Assembly (NCBI GenBank): GCA_937894495.1
Contig: CALCRR010000136.1
Span: forward strand, 1 to 12,837
DNA: 12,837 nucleotides
Source: an uncultured Ruminococcus sp.
GTDB taxonomy: Bacteria > Bacillota > Clostridia > Oscillospirales > Ruminococcaceae
Reading direction: 5' to 3'
A program made the position numbers and the translations under genes. Below the pieces are notes generated by a model. The model saw nothing but the letters and a program-made list of their open reading frames with translations, had not been told where the DNA came from and did not search any database. Shown piece after piece: positions 6,341 through 12,724 of the stretch (position 1 is its first letter; each line of letters opens with the position of its first letter).

Positions 6341-6369
6341 TTTTTTGAGCGGATAAATTCAAATATAAT
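6341..6369 (+). promoter_or_regulatory. Possible promoter for the truncated gene at 6417
   Basis: TATAAT at 6364-6369 is consensus, with only a T-run at the -35 position 17 bases upstream. It lies about 48 bases before the start codon and points away from the defence operon. Confidence 0.35.
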
Positions 6370-6416
6370 AGAAGTAGGGTCAAAATGATCTAATAATATA
6401 AAAAGGGAGACTTAAA

Positions 6417-6850
6417 ATGAAAAAGAAGAAATACAAAAAGAGCAATGCTCGCAATAAGGAAGAATACAACGATCCGTTGATCGCTCTTTTGTGGGAGCCA
6501 ATTTCAAGCCTTCAAGAGAGAATAGCAAATGGCGGCATAAAACCTGTCAAAGGAAATAGATCGGCTTTAGCTGATATAATTAAAACATACGAATTCCTTA
6601 AGAAGTATAAATTTCGATATCTCTTTGACTATCTTGACATTGTTTCCAGTGTTGCTATCCTTCACGGAAGAATAATAGAGAACGAACCGTTTATTCCTGA
6701 TCTGGAGCAAATAAAAGAAAGTGTAATGGAGGCAGTAGATCGGCTCTCCATAAATAGACGTCCATTTATGCATGCGATCGGTGATAATACTGATTTGATC
6801 TACTATTATCATTATAAATTCAACAATACGAACCTTGAGACTGATTCCTT
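6417..6850 (+). pseudogene. Unknown protein, 3'-truncated (about 145 N-terminal residues)
   Basis: AAGGGAG just upstream of ATG 6417 gives a good start. The first residues are very basic (MKKKKYKKSNARNKEEYNDP), followed by a soluble, helix-rich sequence (WEPISSLQERIANGG, DIIKTYEFLKKYKFRYLF). The open frame runs on to 7235, but from about residue 148 it is the antisense of the adhesin gene and has a composition unlike a normal protein, so the authentic gene is cut near 6835-6870. No signal peptide or known domain is visible in the part that remains. It is divergent from the ATPase-TOPRIM operon and may have been its neighbour in the same defence region, but I cannot assign a function. Confidence 0.6.
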
Positions 6851-6851
6851 T

Positions 6852-8096
6852 TCAGACCTTTTGTTGATCCATAGCCTGAACATAGTAATCAGTGCCGGAT
6901 ACATTGGTACGAATAGTGAAGCTTACAGACTCGGTGTACTCGACAGCCTTGTCTTTGTCTACGTTTTCGCCGTCATACTCAAAGTCTTTCTTGATAGTCA
7001 GGTTGGCAAAGTTAGGAGTGGCTACGCCGATGTAACCGGATACAGGGTCTGCTTTCACAGTGTTAAAAGCAATATCCTGTCTGTTATCACTGACTGCATA
7101 TATGACCCAATTATCCGGTATGATCGTATTGTTTTTCATGTCAGCTGCGATTTTAGCTGTAGCATCCATGGTAGTAGAGGAAAAAGGAACATGATCAGCG
7201 GTTATGGTATATTTTGTATCGTTGCCGGATTTTGATGGAGTTACTGTTGCTCCGATATCCTGACCGTTATACTTGTTCTTATTCCATTTTGCGGCAAGAT
7301 CATTAAGAGCAGTGGATACAGGCTCATTCCAGTTTTTTTCTTCAGTATTATCAGCGGCTTTAACGGTGTAACTGCCGGTATAATAGTTCTTTGCGAAGCT
7401 ATAGGTCATCAGTACACTGCTGCCTTTTACGTATTTCTTTGCATCTGCAGCCTTTTCCACCATCGTAGAAGGAACGTTATAATGAGTTGAAAGTTTATTA
7501 CTGATCGTGGTATATGCAGTTTTCGTTGCGGCATTAGCGTTGTAGAAATCGATCAGTTTAGGATAGCCAGATCTCATCTGCATTGTTCCTTCTGTATTCC
7601 TGTAGCCGAGCACGAATTCCCATACGATCATCTGAGTGGCTGCATAATATGCCTTAGCATTATCAGTCTTACCGTTTACCGCTCCCGGATAGCCATAATA
7701 CATTGCCAATCCTATGGCATGGACTATCTCTGGATGATTAGTCTTGAGGTTATTCCAGTAGGTAGTGTTTCTCTGGGTGATCCAGCTGCCTCTTCCTGAC
7801 CAAACAGAAGGTCTGAGGCAGATACCGTAGTTTGTCTGATCGGCGGAAGCGAGGTAAAGAATATAGTCTCCTCCGTCAGATACACCGGCGAGCCTGACAT
7901 ACTCGTTTGCCACGCCGTATGAGTTTGCGTTAAGATAAGCACTACCATTATAGTAGGACTTACTTAATCCCACGCTGCCGTCGCTGTACAGCGTTCCGTC
8001 TGCTGAAGCTGAAATGACCGGAAGCAAAGAGGATGCGCCCATTATTCCGGCAAGTGCAGCAGCAGACAGTTTTGAAATAAGTTTTCTTTTTTGCAT
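6852..8096 (-). CDS. Thioester-domain surface adhesin, 3'-truncated
   Basis: A secreted protein of about 414 residues up to the break. The signal peptide is MQKRKLISKLSAAALAGIMG ending near SASA. I place the start at ATG 8096-8094, because AAAGGA (8106-8111) is correctly spaced for it, whereas the in-frame ATG at 8114 would put that site inside the gene. The thioester domain shows Cys93 (YGICLRP) and Gln155 (YAATQMIVWEF), the residues expected to form the internal Cys-Gln thioester with which Gram-positive adhesins bind surface amines covalently. After about residue 360 a Cna-B-like domain begins (LTIKKDFEYDG ... VSFTIRTN). Full-length relatives continue with more Cna-B domains and a sortase signal; here the frame ends at TGA 6852-6854 directly at the join with the 6417 gene, so the stop is probably not natural. 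The role in rumen attachment is inferred. Confidence 0.8.
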   Translation of the reverse strand: MQKRKLISKLSAAALAGIMGASSLLPVISASADGTLYSDGSVGLSKSYYNGSAYLNANSYGVANEYVRLAGVSDGGDYILYLASADQTNYGICLRPSVWSGRGSWITQRNTTYWNNLKTNHPEIVHAIGLAMYYGYPGAVNGKTDNAKAYYAATQMIVWEFVLGYRNTEGTMQMRSGYPKLIDFYNANAATKTAYTTISNKLSTHYNVPSTMVEKAADAKKYVKGSSVLMTYSFAKNYYTGSYTVKAADNTEEKNWNEPVSTALNDLAAKWNKNKYNGQDIGATVTPSKSGNDTKYTITADHVPFSSTTMDATAKIAADMKNNTIIPDNWVIYAVSDNRQDIAFNTVKADPVSGYIGVATPNFANLTIKKDFEYDGENVDKDKAVEYTESVSFTIRTNVSGTDYYVQAMDQQKV

Positions 8097-8142
8097 AGCA
8101 TTACGTCCTTTCATTAGACTAAATTAAGCATTACGCTTTGCG

Positions 8143-8164
8143 AATAGAGAAATTCATCTCTATT
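8143..8164. promoter_or_regulatory. Perfect 8-bp stem-loop in the adhesin leader
   Basis: AATAGAGA (8143-8150) and TCTCTATT (8157-8164) form a perfect inverted repeat around AATTCA, about 50 bases before the adhesin start. It may be an mRNA-stabilising hairpin or an operator. The repeated word AGCATTACG also occurs at 8096-8104 and 8128-8136. No clear -35/-10 pair is visible; TACAAT just upstream on the minus strand is the best -10 candidate. Confidence 0.4.
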
Positions 8165-8208
8165 TCCTATTGTATATGAAAACTTACTGATTTCGAAATA
8201 ATATGAAG

Positions 8209-8240
8209 CAAAAAAATACAGCCCAGATAAACTGGACTGT
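8209..8240 (-). terminator. Intrinsic terminator of the minus-strand gene fragment at 8251
   Basis: On the minus strand ACAGTCCAG (8232-8240) pairs with CTGGGCTGT (8218-8226), allowing one G-U wobble, and is followed by a T-run (8209-8216). The plus-strand version has a C-A mismatch, so the orientation is clear. Confidence 0.75.
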
Positions 8241-8250
8241 ATAAAAGCGA

Positions 8251-8415
8251 TCAATAGATCACAACAAATACATATTCGTACTGTTTCCCCCATGTGTTAT
8301 ATTCCCTGTACCAGTCGAAATTAAGTGGAGCATCTGATAAATCTTCTAATGTGCCATAGTAGTTAGGATCTTTCGATAGATCTTCAAAATAACCCTTGTC
8401 AAATAGTAGAGCCAT
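8251..8415 (-). pseudogene. Unknown gene, C-terminal 54 residues only
   Basis: A minus-strand frame ending at TGA 8251-8253, eleven bases before a good terminator, so the 3' end is authentic. It encodes an aromatic, acidic tail (GYFEDLSKDPNYYGTLEDLS ... FDWYREYNTWGKQYEYVFVV). The ATG at 8415 has no ribosome site, and further upstream the frame is the antisense of the surface-protein gene, so the 5' part is missing. Not recognised. Confidence 0.5.
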
Positions 8416-9052
8416 GGTTGCTTCTATAAAGGTCACGCTGACCGAGGCTTCAAACACCGAGAGCGGCAAATTGTTCACTGCAAAGGACGAGAGCGGCGAG
8501 TCTACAGTAAATTACACTATCAAGGCAGGCACGGCTGACGTTGCAGTTGGCGACACAGTTGCAGAGTTTGAGACCAAGACCGTCGAGCAGTCTGCCACAC
8601 TGACCTTTACCAAGGACGCAGACAGCACAGCTACCTTCGCAGGCACACACACCGAAACGCTGACGTTTAATATTGCGGTGGAAGACGCTGTTGCTACACC
8701 GACATTAGCCGATGCCTTTGAAAATGGCAGTACAACGGCTGTAACTTTCAAAGATTTTTATAATGATTATAATGATACGACTATAACGTTTACTAAAAAT
8801 AACGACCAATACAGTTATTCAAGCAGTCGTTATGATCCAACTGTGAGAAGTTTCACACAGAGCGGTGATAAGATCATCATTATCTGTGGCTATCCAGAGC
8901 CAGATGATAGTTACGGAGCGTTTACGATCACACTTGACAAGTCTGATAACAGCTATTCTGCAAGCGACCCTGATGACTACTATGAAGTTTATGATTTGCA
9001 ATCTGTTGTTGTAAACGGTGTGGACATTAAGGATACGCTTTCTAAGAAATAA
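8414..9052 (+). pseudogene. Secreted fibrous surface protein, 5'-truncated
   Basis: An open frame of about 213 codons to TAA 9050-9052. No signal peptide or ribosome site precedes ATG 8414, and the codons before it belong to the antisense of another gene. Residues 5-95 (IKVTLTEASNTESGKLF ... HTETLTFNIAVEDAV) align with residues 78-165 of the next gene's product (VKVTLTTHNKLENKADE ... YSDTVTFNVSYEDAP), so the missing part should include a signal peptide and about 75 residues. A second, acidic beta-rich domain of about 115 residues follows (FKDFYNDYNDTTITFTKNN ... VVVNGVDIKDTL); it is visibly more AT-rich than the first domain, which suggests a domain fusion. The next gene starts 19 bases later, so it heads a surface-protein operon. 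Confidence 0.65.
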
Positions 9053-9071
9053 TACTGGGAGGTAAACAGCG

Positions 9072-9599
9072 ATGAAAAAACTTATCAGCGGACTTTCCGC
9101 ACTGGCAATAATGGCAATGCCCCTGACGGCTTTTGCCGACACAACGATAGATCAGGACACCCCCGAGCCTAAGCAGGGCGAGGCGGTCATCACCACCGAG
9201 ATAGCCCCGGCTTACATCGTGACTATCCCCACCGACACGGCGGTGAAGTTCAACACGGAGAACACCGATTTCGGTGCTGTAGAGCTGACTAAGGCACAGC
9301 TCGACCCGGGCAAGGCGGTAAAGGTGACCCTCACCACCCACAACAAGCTGGAGAACAAGGCTGACGAGACCAAGAGCCTCGCCTACACGATATTCGAGGG
9401 CAAGGGCGAGGCGGTCACCGACAAGGTGTTTGCGGCGGCTTTCTATCAGGCAGTCGGCGACAAGACCGACCTCACCGTAAACATCACGCAGGACGACTGG
9501 AACAAAGCCTACGCCGGCAAGTACAGCGACACCGTGACCTTTAACGTAAGCTATGAGGACGCACCCGCAGCAGAACCCGAACCCGTACCCGAACCGTAA
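9072..9599 (+). CDS. Secreted beta-rich surface protein without an anchor
   Basis: GGGAGG precedes ATG 9072. The 175-residue product has a clear signal peptide (MKKLISGLSALAIMAMPLTA, cleavage near residue 22), then a Thr-rich beta-sandwich-like domain (ITTEIAPAYIVTIPTD ... TVTFNVSYEDAP) and a Pro-Glu tail (EPEPVPEP). The IAPAYIVTIP opening is common in WxL-like and camelysin/fimbrial-like proteins of Firmicutes, but no WxL motif is present. There is no sortase motif or C-terminal membrane segment, so it is either free or held by the anchored protein encoded 12 bases downstream. It is a homologue of the first domain of the truncated upstream gene. GC content is high (well above the surrounding AT-rich genes), with a strong preference for G/C at third positions. 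Confidence 0.75.
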   Translation: MKKLISGLSALAIMAMPLTAFADTTIDQDTPEPKQGEAVITTEIAPAYIVTIPTDTAVKFNTENTDFGAVELTKAQLDPGKAVKVTLTTHNKLENKADETKSLAYTIFEGKGEAVTDKVFAAAFYQAVGDKTDLTVNITQDDWNKAYAGKYSDTVTFNVSYEDAPAAEPEPVPEP

Positions 9600-9611
9600 G
9601 GAGTTGATCGC

Positions 9612-10262
9612 ATGAAGAATATAGCAGTATTTCTGCTGTGCCTTTCCATGCTGTCTGCAAGCGCTGTGATCGCCTACGCCGAGGAGCATGATGCAAACAT
9701 CGCCCCGGGCGAAGCCACTATCGGAACGGAAGTCCCCGACAGCCACGAGATAATCATCACTGTCAAGGGAAATGTTGATTTCACTCTCAACGGCGAAACG
9801 GGTACCGAGTTTGAGGTCGAGCGCCTGTCCGAGCCTGTCATCGAGATAAAGGCGAAGGACGGAGAGAAGATCACGAAAGTGACCCTCAACGGCGAGGACA
9901 TCACCGACCAGCTTGTTGACGGCAAGTACACCCTGCCGCCTATCTATGAGGACGGTGAGTACGAGATCGTGGTGGAGACCGAGGAGGTTCCTGCGGATTC
10001 AAGCGGACCCGACAGCAGCACTCCCGACAGCTCAGAGACTGACAGCTCTACCCCCGATAGCAGTGATCCCGACAGCAGTAAACCTGACAGCTCATCGGGC
10101 GGCAGCCCAAGCAAGGCTGATGAAAGCAGTAAGGACGGCACATCGCCAGTCAACGATAACCCCGCAACAGGCGTTATCGGGGGATTGTCGATAGGCTCAG
10201 GACTTGTGCTTGCGGCACTTGTTATGGCAAGGCGCAAAGGCAAGGATAACGAAGAAGAATAA
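9612..10262 (+). CDS. Sortase-anchored surface protein with Ser-Asp repeat stalk
   Basis: TAAGGAG overlaps the previous stop, so ATG 9612 is probably coupled to it. The 216 residues comprise a signal peptide (MKNIAVFLLCLSMLSASAVI, cleavage after AYA at 23), a beta-rich domain (residues 35-122), a low-complexity stalk of DSSxPDSS repeats (129-161), and a sortase signal. The last consists of NPATG (183-187), a hydrophobic segment (VIGGLSIGSGLVLAALVMA) and a charged tail RRKGKDNEEE. NPxTG in place of LPxTG is common among gut Oscillospiraceae. It is therefore covalently fixed to peptidoglycan with the repeat acting as a spacer. The gene is last in the operon and is followed by a terminator at 10275. 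It may anchor or cap a filament of the two upstream proteins; that is inference. Confidence 0.85.
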   Translation: MKNIAVFLLCLSMLSASAVIAYAEEHDANIAPGEATIGTEVPDSHEIIITVKGNVDFTLNGETGTEFEVERLSEPVIEIKAKDGEKITKVTLNGEDITDQLVDGKYTLPPIYEDGEYEIVVETEEVPADSSGPDSSTPDSSETDSSTPDSSDPDSSKPDSSSGGSPSKADESSKDGTSPVNDNPATGVIGGLSIGSGLVLAALVMARRKGKDNEEE

Positions 10263-10274
10263 GATGCACATGAG

Positions 10275-10307
10275 AATCAGACCGTCAGTATAGGCGGTCT
10301 GATTTTT
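10275..10307 (+). terminator. Intrinsic terminator of the surface-protein operon
   Basis: A perfect 10-bp stem (AATCAGACCG 10275-10284 with CGGTCTGATT 10295-10304) followed by a T-run, 13 bases after the stop codon. Confidence 0.9.
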
Positions 10308-10344
10308 GCTTTATAAAGTTTTATAGGTTTTCAAAAAGATAATA

Positions 10345-10386
10345 AAAATCCCGATGAAGCATAATGCCTCGCTTCATCGGGATTTT
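10345..10386. terminator. Very strong bidirectional terminator
   Basis: A perfect 16-bp stem (10345-10360 with 10371-10386) with a 10-base loop. A T-rich tract follows on both strands (CTTTTTTATT on plus, TTATTATCTTTTTG on minus). On the minus strand it is the natural end of the transcript that starts at the 10829 promoter. Confidence 0.9.
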
Positions 10387-10405
10387 CTTTTTTATTACAA
10401 TATGG

Positions 10406-10465
10406 TTACAGTTTCCGGCAGCTGTACAAAAAAAGCCGATTTTGTGCATAATTAGGGGAGTACAT
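10406..10465 (-). CDS. Possible 19-residue ORF at the end of the leftward transcript
   Basis: GGAGAGG (10474-10480) lies 8 bases before ATG 10465-10463, which opens MYSPNYAQNRLFLYSCRKL and ends at TAA 10406-10408, twenty bases before the terminator stem. The placement, between a good ribosome site and a terminator, is that of a small gene, but the length allows chance and the peptide resembles nothing I know. Confidence 0.25.
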   Translation of the reverse strand: MYSPNYAQNRLFLYSCRKL

Positions 10466-10817
10466 TTTCAAAACCTCTCCGAGATAGCTTATTCTTAAAC
10501 CGCAATGTAGGCAATAACACTTTGCCAAGCTGGAATTATTTCACCTGCTCTCAAAAATTGATCTCACAGCATATATAAAAATATGAAACAAAACAAAATT
10601 TTATATGTGAAGTTTAGCACCTTGTCAAACGCTTGTTAAAGCGAACATAAGTTCTCAACAATGTTAAATAAAAATATCGAAAAGGGAGATTTTTGTATCA
10701 ACCTTCTCGATTTGACTTAACTTTTTGGCTCTTTTTATAGTTTCTTATGAGAGGGGTTGAAATATCCACCCCACACAGAAAATTTTATTTTATGATTTGA
10801 AACTGTTATCCTGTCCC

Positions 10818-10890
10818 TCACAAGAATTATTATACACCAAGTATCAAATTCTGTCAAGTACCCCCTGTACATATTTCACAAGAATTATTA
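10818..10890. repeat. 15-bp direct repeat flanking the leftward promoter
   Basis: TCACAAGAATTATTA occurs at 10818-10832 and again at 10876-10890. One copy spans the -10 hexamer and start region, the other lies just upstream of the -35. GTACCCCCTGTAC (10858-10870) sits between them. The copies may be binding sites for a regulator or a relic of promoter duplication. Confidence 0.6.
10829..10857 (-). promoter_or_regulatory. Perfect consensus sigma-70 promoter reading leftward
   Basis: On the minus strand TTGACA (10852-10857), 17 bases, TATAAT (10829-10834). It is a full match in an area without protein genes. The start of transcription should be near 10822. Confidence 0.85.
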
Positions 10891-11450
10891 CAGTTCAGAA
10901 TTTACTGCTAAAAAACGGGCTCAAAGTGACCTTGTAAATGAAAGCCATACGCTATGCCAATTCTATACTACATTAGACTATCACATTTGAAATGTGAGTA
11001 TGCTCGTTGTAAAAATGCTGAATAGCATTATGGCAAAAAGCCTGTTAAATATCAAACCCTACAAACTTTATCAAAAAATCAAATTCACCCTTTCCAAAAG
11101 TGCCTTTAAGTGTGCTGACTTATGGAAGGGATATTCTGAAATGCCATAATCATCAAATCATTCGATATAAACCAAATACCGCTGACCGCCATATCCGCTG
11201 CCTCGCCAGCAGCGAACAAAACAGCGTCATCCGTAACAAAAACCATCCAGATTCAAAGGAGGAAATCAGGCGCACACAACATTAGCAAAAAAACTGATCG
11301 GTGCTGATTGCCAAGCAACCGATGATTTATACCGTCGGAGATAGCCATGCCGTTATGACCCTCTCGCCAAGTCATAGGATTACGGCTTTCCGACATAAGC
11401 AGAACCTAAACAATAATGAATAAATACACGATCAGAAAGGAGTCATGCGA
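10891..11450. other. Gene-poor stretch with palindromes
   Basis: No gene that I can support. TCACATTT (10981-10988) and AAATGTGA (10990-10997) form a perfect palindrome around one G, the form of a dimer-binding operator. AATGCT/AGCATT (11014-11029) is a small hairpin. From about 11100 the sequence becomes more GC-rich and may be decayed coding sequence; a 61-codon frame at 11100-11285 lacks a ribosome site and recognisable content. GGAGG at 11259-11263 is not followed by an ordinary start. The position ahead of an excisionase-like gene would suit an attachment or transfer region, but no defined core was seen. Confidence 0.4.
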
Positions 11451-11744
11451 ATGACATTATATCAGAAGAAGGAACTCATCAGATAGTTCACCGAACTGTT
11501 ATAGAAAATAATAGATGTGCAAGAGGAAGAACAAGCCACAGCACCCGAGCCAAGTGTTGACAAGCCGCTCGAAATGCTTACCGTCAAGGAGTGTGCTGCG
11601 CTTGTAGACGGGCTGTCGGAGAATACTGTCCGCCAGCTTGTTTCGCAGGATAAGATTGCTCATGTTCGTGCGGGCGCAGGCAGGAACGGCAAGATACTCG
11701 TTAGCAAAGTGTCTCTGCTTAAATATCTTGGAATAGATAATTGA
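11451..11744 (+). pseudogene. Excisionase-like helix-turn-helix protein, N-terminus interrupted by two amber codons
   Basis: AAAGGAG (11436-11442) is well spaced for ATG 11451. The frame reads MTLYQKKELIR, TAG (11484-11486), FTELL, TAG (11502-11504), then KIIDVQEEEQATAPEP and a helix-turn-helix domain (EMLTVKECAALVDGLSENTV, then QLVSQDKIAHVRAGAGRNGK and SLLKYLGIDN) to TGA 11742-11744. The domain resembles the MerR-like HTH_17 excisionases that sit before a tyrosine integrase in integrative elements, with a recognition helix around SENTVRQLV and a wing at HVRAGAGRNGK. Replacing both TAGs by Gln (CAG) gives a smooth amphipathic helix (ELIRQFTELLQKIIDV), so loss by two C-to-T changes or amber recoding are both possible. 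A shortened protein could start at GTG 11517, but it has no good ribosome site. Confidence 0.65.
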
Positions 11745-11878
11745 GCGCTCAAATGCAGCCCTGCCGAGGTCGAAAGGGCATAATGAAAAAACGTGTTTTT
11801 GAATAATTCAATTTTCAAAAATGAAAATTTTTCTGTTTATTATTTTTTAAACAAAAATTAATAAATATTATAAGATTT
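11745..11878. other. Transition from bacterial to ciliate-type DNA, with a possible cut-off gene start
   Basis: Up to about 11792 the sequence is bacterial in character; GCCC...GGGC can pair (11758-11779) and AAAGGG (11773-11778) precedes ATG 11783, which opens MKKR before stopping after seven codons. An integrase gene starting MKKR or similar would be expected right after an excisionase. From about 11795 on, GC content drops to roughly a fifth or less and remains so to the end. The true breakpoint probably lies between 11790 and 11805. The AT-rich 11800-11878 would be the 5' flank of the ciliate gene and contains small inverted repeats (TTGAA/TTCAA, TTTTCA/TGAAAA). Confidence 0.5.
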
Positions 11879-12724
11879 ATGTCATCAGATGAGGAAGAAA
11901 AAAATGAAATAAAAGAAAAAGATGAAAGCATAATCAATTCAAATAAGGAAATATTTAAATCATCATTGAAAAATGATAAATTTAAAGGCTTAACATCTGA
12001 ACAAATAATAAGAAAATATGAAGATGTTTTAAATTCGAGAGAAAAACAATTTTATGATTTATCAAAAGAAAGAGGGAAACTTTCCCAAAAAATACAATTA
12101 TTAGAAGAAAAAAGAGATAAAAGTAAAAAAAACAATGATAAATTAAAAGAAGTATTATCAAAATATGATTTAAAATTAAAACAAGAATTAAGAAATAAAG
12201 AATTAGAATTTATGAAATTAACAAATTTAGAAAATAAATATGATGATATACAAAATAAAATTGATTACATAATTAATAAACAAAATGCATTATATGAATC
12301 CTCGAAAAGGAAAAATAATTCAAATCAAAATAGTGAAGAAATAAAAAAATTAATAGATAAAAATCCTCCATTAATTAAAGAAGAAAATGATTTTAATGAA
12401 ATAAATAATGATAATGCAAGTAAAGAAAAAATTAATATTGAAGAAAATATAAAAGAAAAAAATAAAATTATAGAAAATGATATAAATGAAATAAAATTAT
12501 TAAATGACTATAAAAATTTAATTGGTAATGATAGTAATAAAGAAATTGAAAAGATTGATATAAAGAAGAATAAAGAAAATAATGAAAATAAAAATAAGAG
12601 TGAAAATAAACATATTTCTGCAAGAGAAAGATTAAATAAATTAAAAGAAAAGAAAGGAAAAGTACAAAAATTAAATTTGTCCGAATTTTTAAATAATACT
12701 AATAATAGCAATAATAATATTTAA
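11879..12724 (+). CDS. Ciliate coiled-coil protein of unknown function
   Basis: A 281-codon frame with ATG 11879 and TAA 12722-12724. Base composition is extreme (mostly A in the coding strand), Gln is written only as CAA, and no ribosome site precedes the start, all unlike the bacterial genes. The product is dominated by Lys, Glu, Asn and Ile with long heptad-like helices: residues 40-140 (KYEDVLNSREKQFYDLSKER, then KLSQKIQLLEEKRDKSKKNN) and an Asn-rich, helix-prone second half ending in HISARERLNKLKEKKGKVQK and LNLSEFLNNTNN. Coiled-coil structural or trafficking proteins are plausible; no family is recognised. No in-frame TAA, TAG or TGA occurs, so the standard code suffices and no intron is evident. 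Only 74 bases separate the stop from the telomere, as in gene-sized macronuclear chromosomes. Confidence 0.7.
   Translation: MSSDEEEKNEIKEKDESIINSNKEIFKSSLKNDKFKGLTSEQIIRKYEDVLNSREKQFYDLSKERGKLSQKIQLLEEKRDKSKKNNDKLKEVLSKYDLKLKQELRNKELEFMKLTNLENKYDDIQNKIDYIINKQNALYESSKRKNNSNQNSEEIKKLIDKNPPLIKEENDFNEINNDNASKEKINIEENIKEKNKIIENDINEIKLLNDYKNLIGNDSNKEIEKIDIKKNKENNENKNKSENKHISARERLNKLKEKKGKVQKLNLSEFLNNTNNSNNNI

Larger units (their letters stand above)
10345..10822 (-). ncRNA. Candidate structured untranslated RNA of about 480 nt
   Basis: A perfect consensus promoter (10829-10857) reads leftward and the next terminator is at 10345-10386. Between them there is no ORF longer than a few tens of codons. 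Instead there are four stems: GGGGT/ACCCC (10753-10772), CGAAAAGG/CCTTCTCG with one G-U pair in the minus-strand RNA (10678-10709), CGCTT/AAGCG (10630-10643), and a long AT-rich hairpin with TCACA/TGTGA and TATAAAA/TTTTATA arms (10564-10610). I looked for hallmarks of RNase P, tmRNA, SRP RNA and group II introns and saw none. It could be a long regulatory leader for the 19-codon ORF near its end, a mobile-element RNA, or a new structured RNA. Confidence 0.4.

Noticed and set aside
6860..7235. C-terminal half of the 272-codon frame starting at 6417
   Set aside because: Antisense of the thioester adhesin; composition is unlike the first half and the true gene is cut near 6850.
9042..9746. A 234-codon minus-strand frame over the surface-protein genes
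   Set aside because: Shadow frame created by GC-rich codon use of two well-supported secreted proteins on the plus strand.
9913..10243. Overlapping plus- and minus-strand frames rich in Leu-Ser-Gly or Ala-Thr
   Set aside because: By-products of the DSSxPDSS repeat in the sortase-anchored protein.
10345..10386. Possible CRISPR repeat
   Set aside because: The long palindrome occurs only once, with no regularly spaced copies, and is followed by T-runs on both sides, so it is a terminator.
10560..10822. Group II intron, RNase P RNA or tmRNA
   Set aside because: No domain V-like hairpin, no conserved RNase P core string and no tmRNA tag frame or tRNA-like end could be found by eye.
11100..11285. 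A 61-codon plus-strand frame
   Set aside because: No ribosome site, no recognisable motif and low-complexity charged tail; possibly decayed coding sequence but not a supportable gene.
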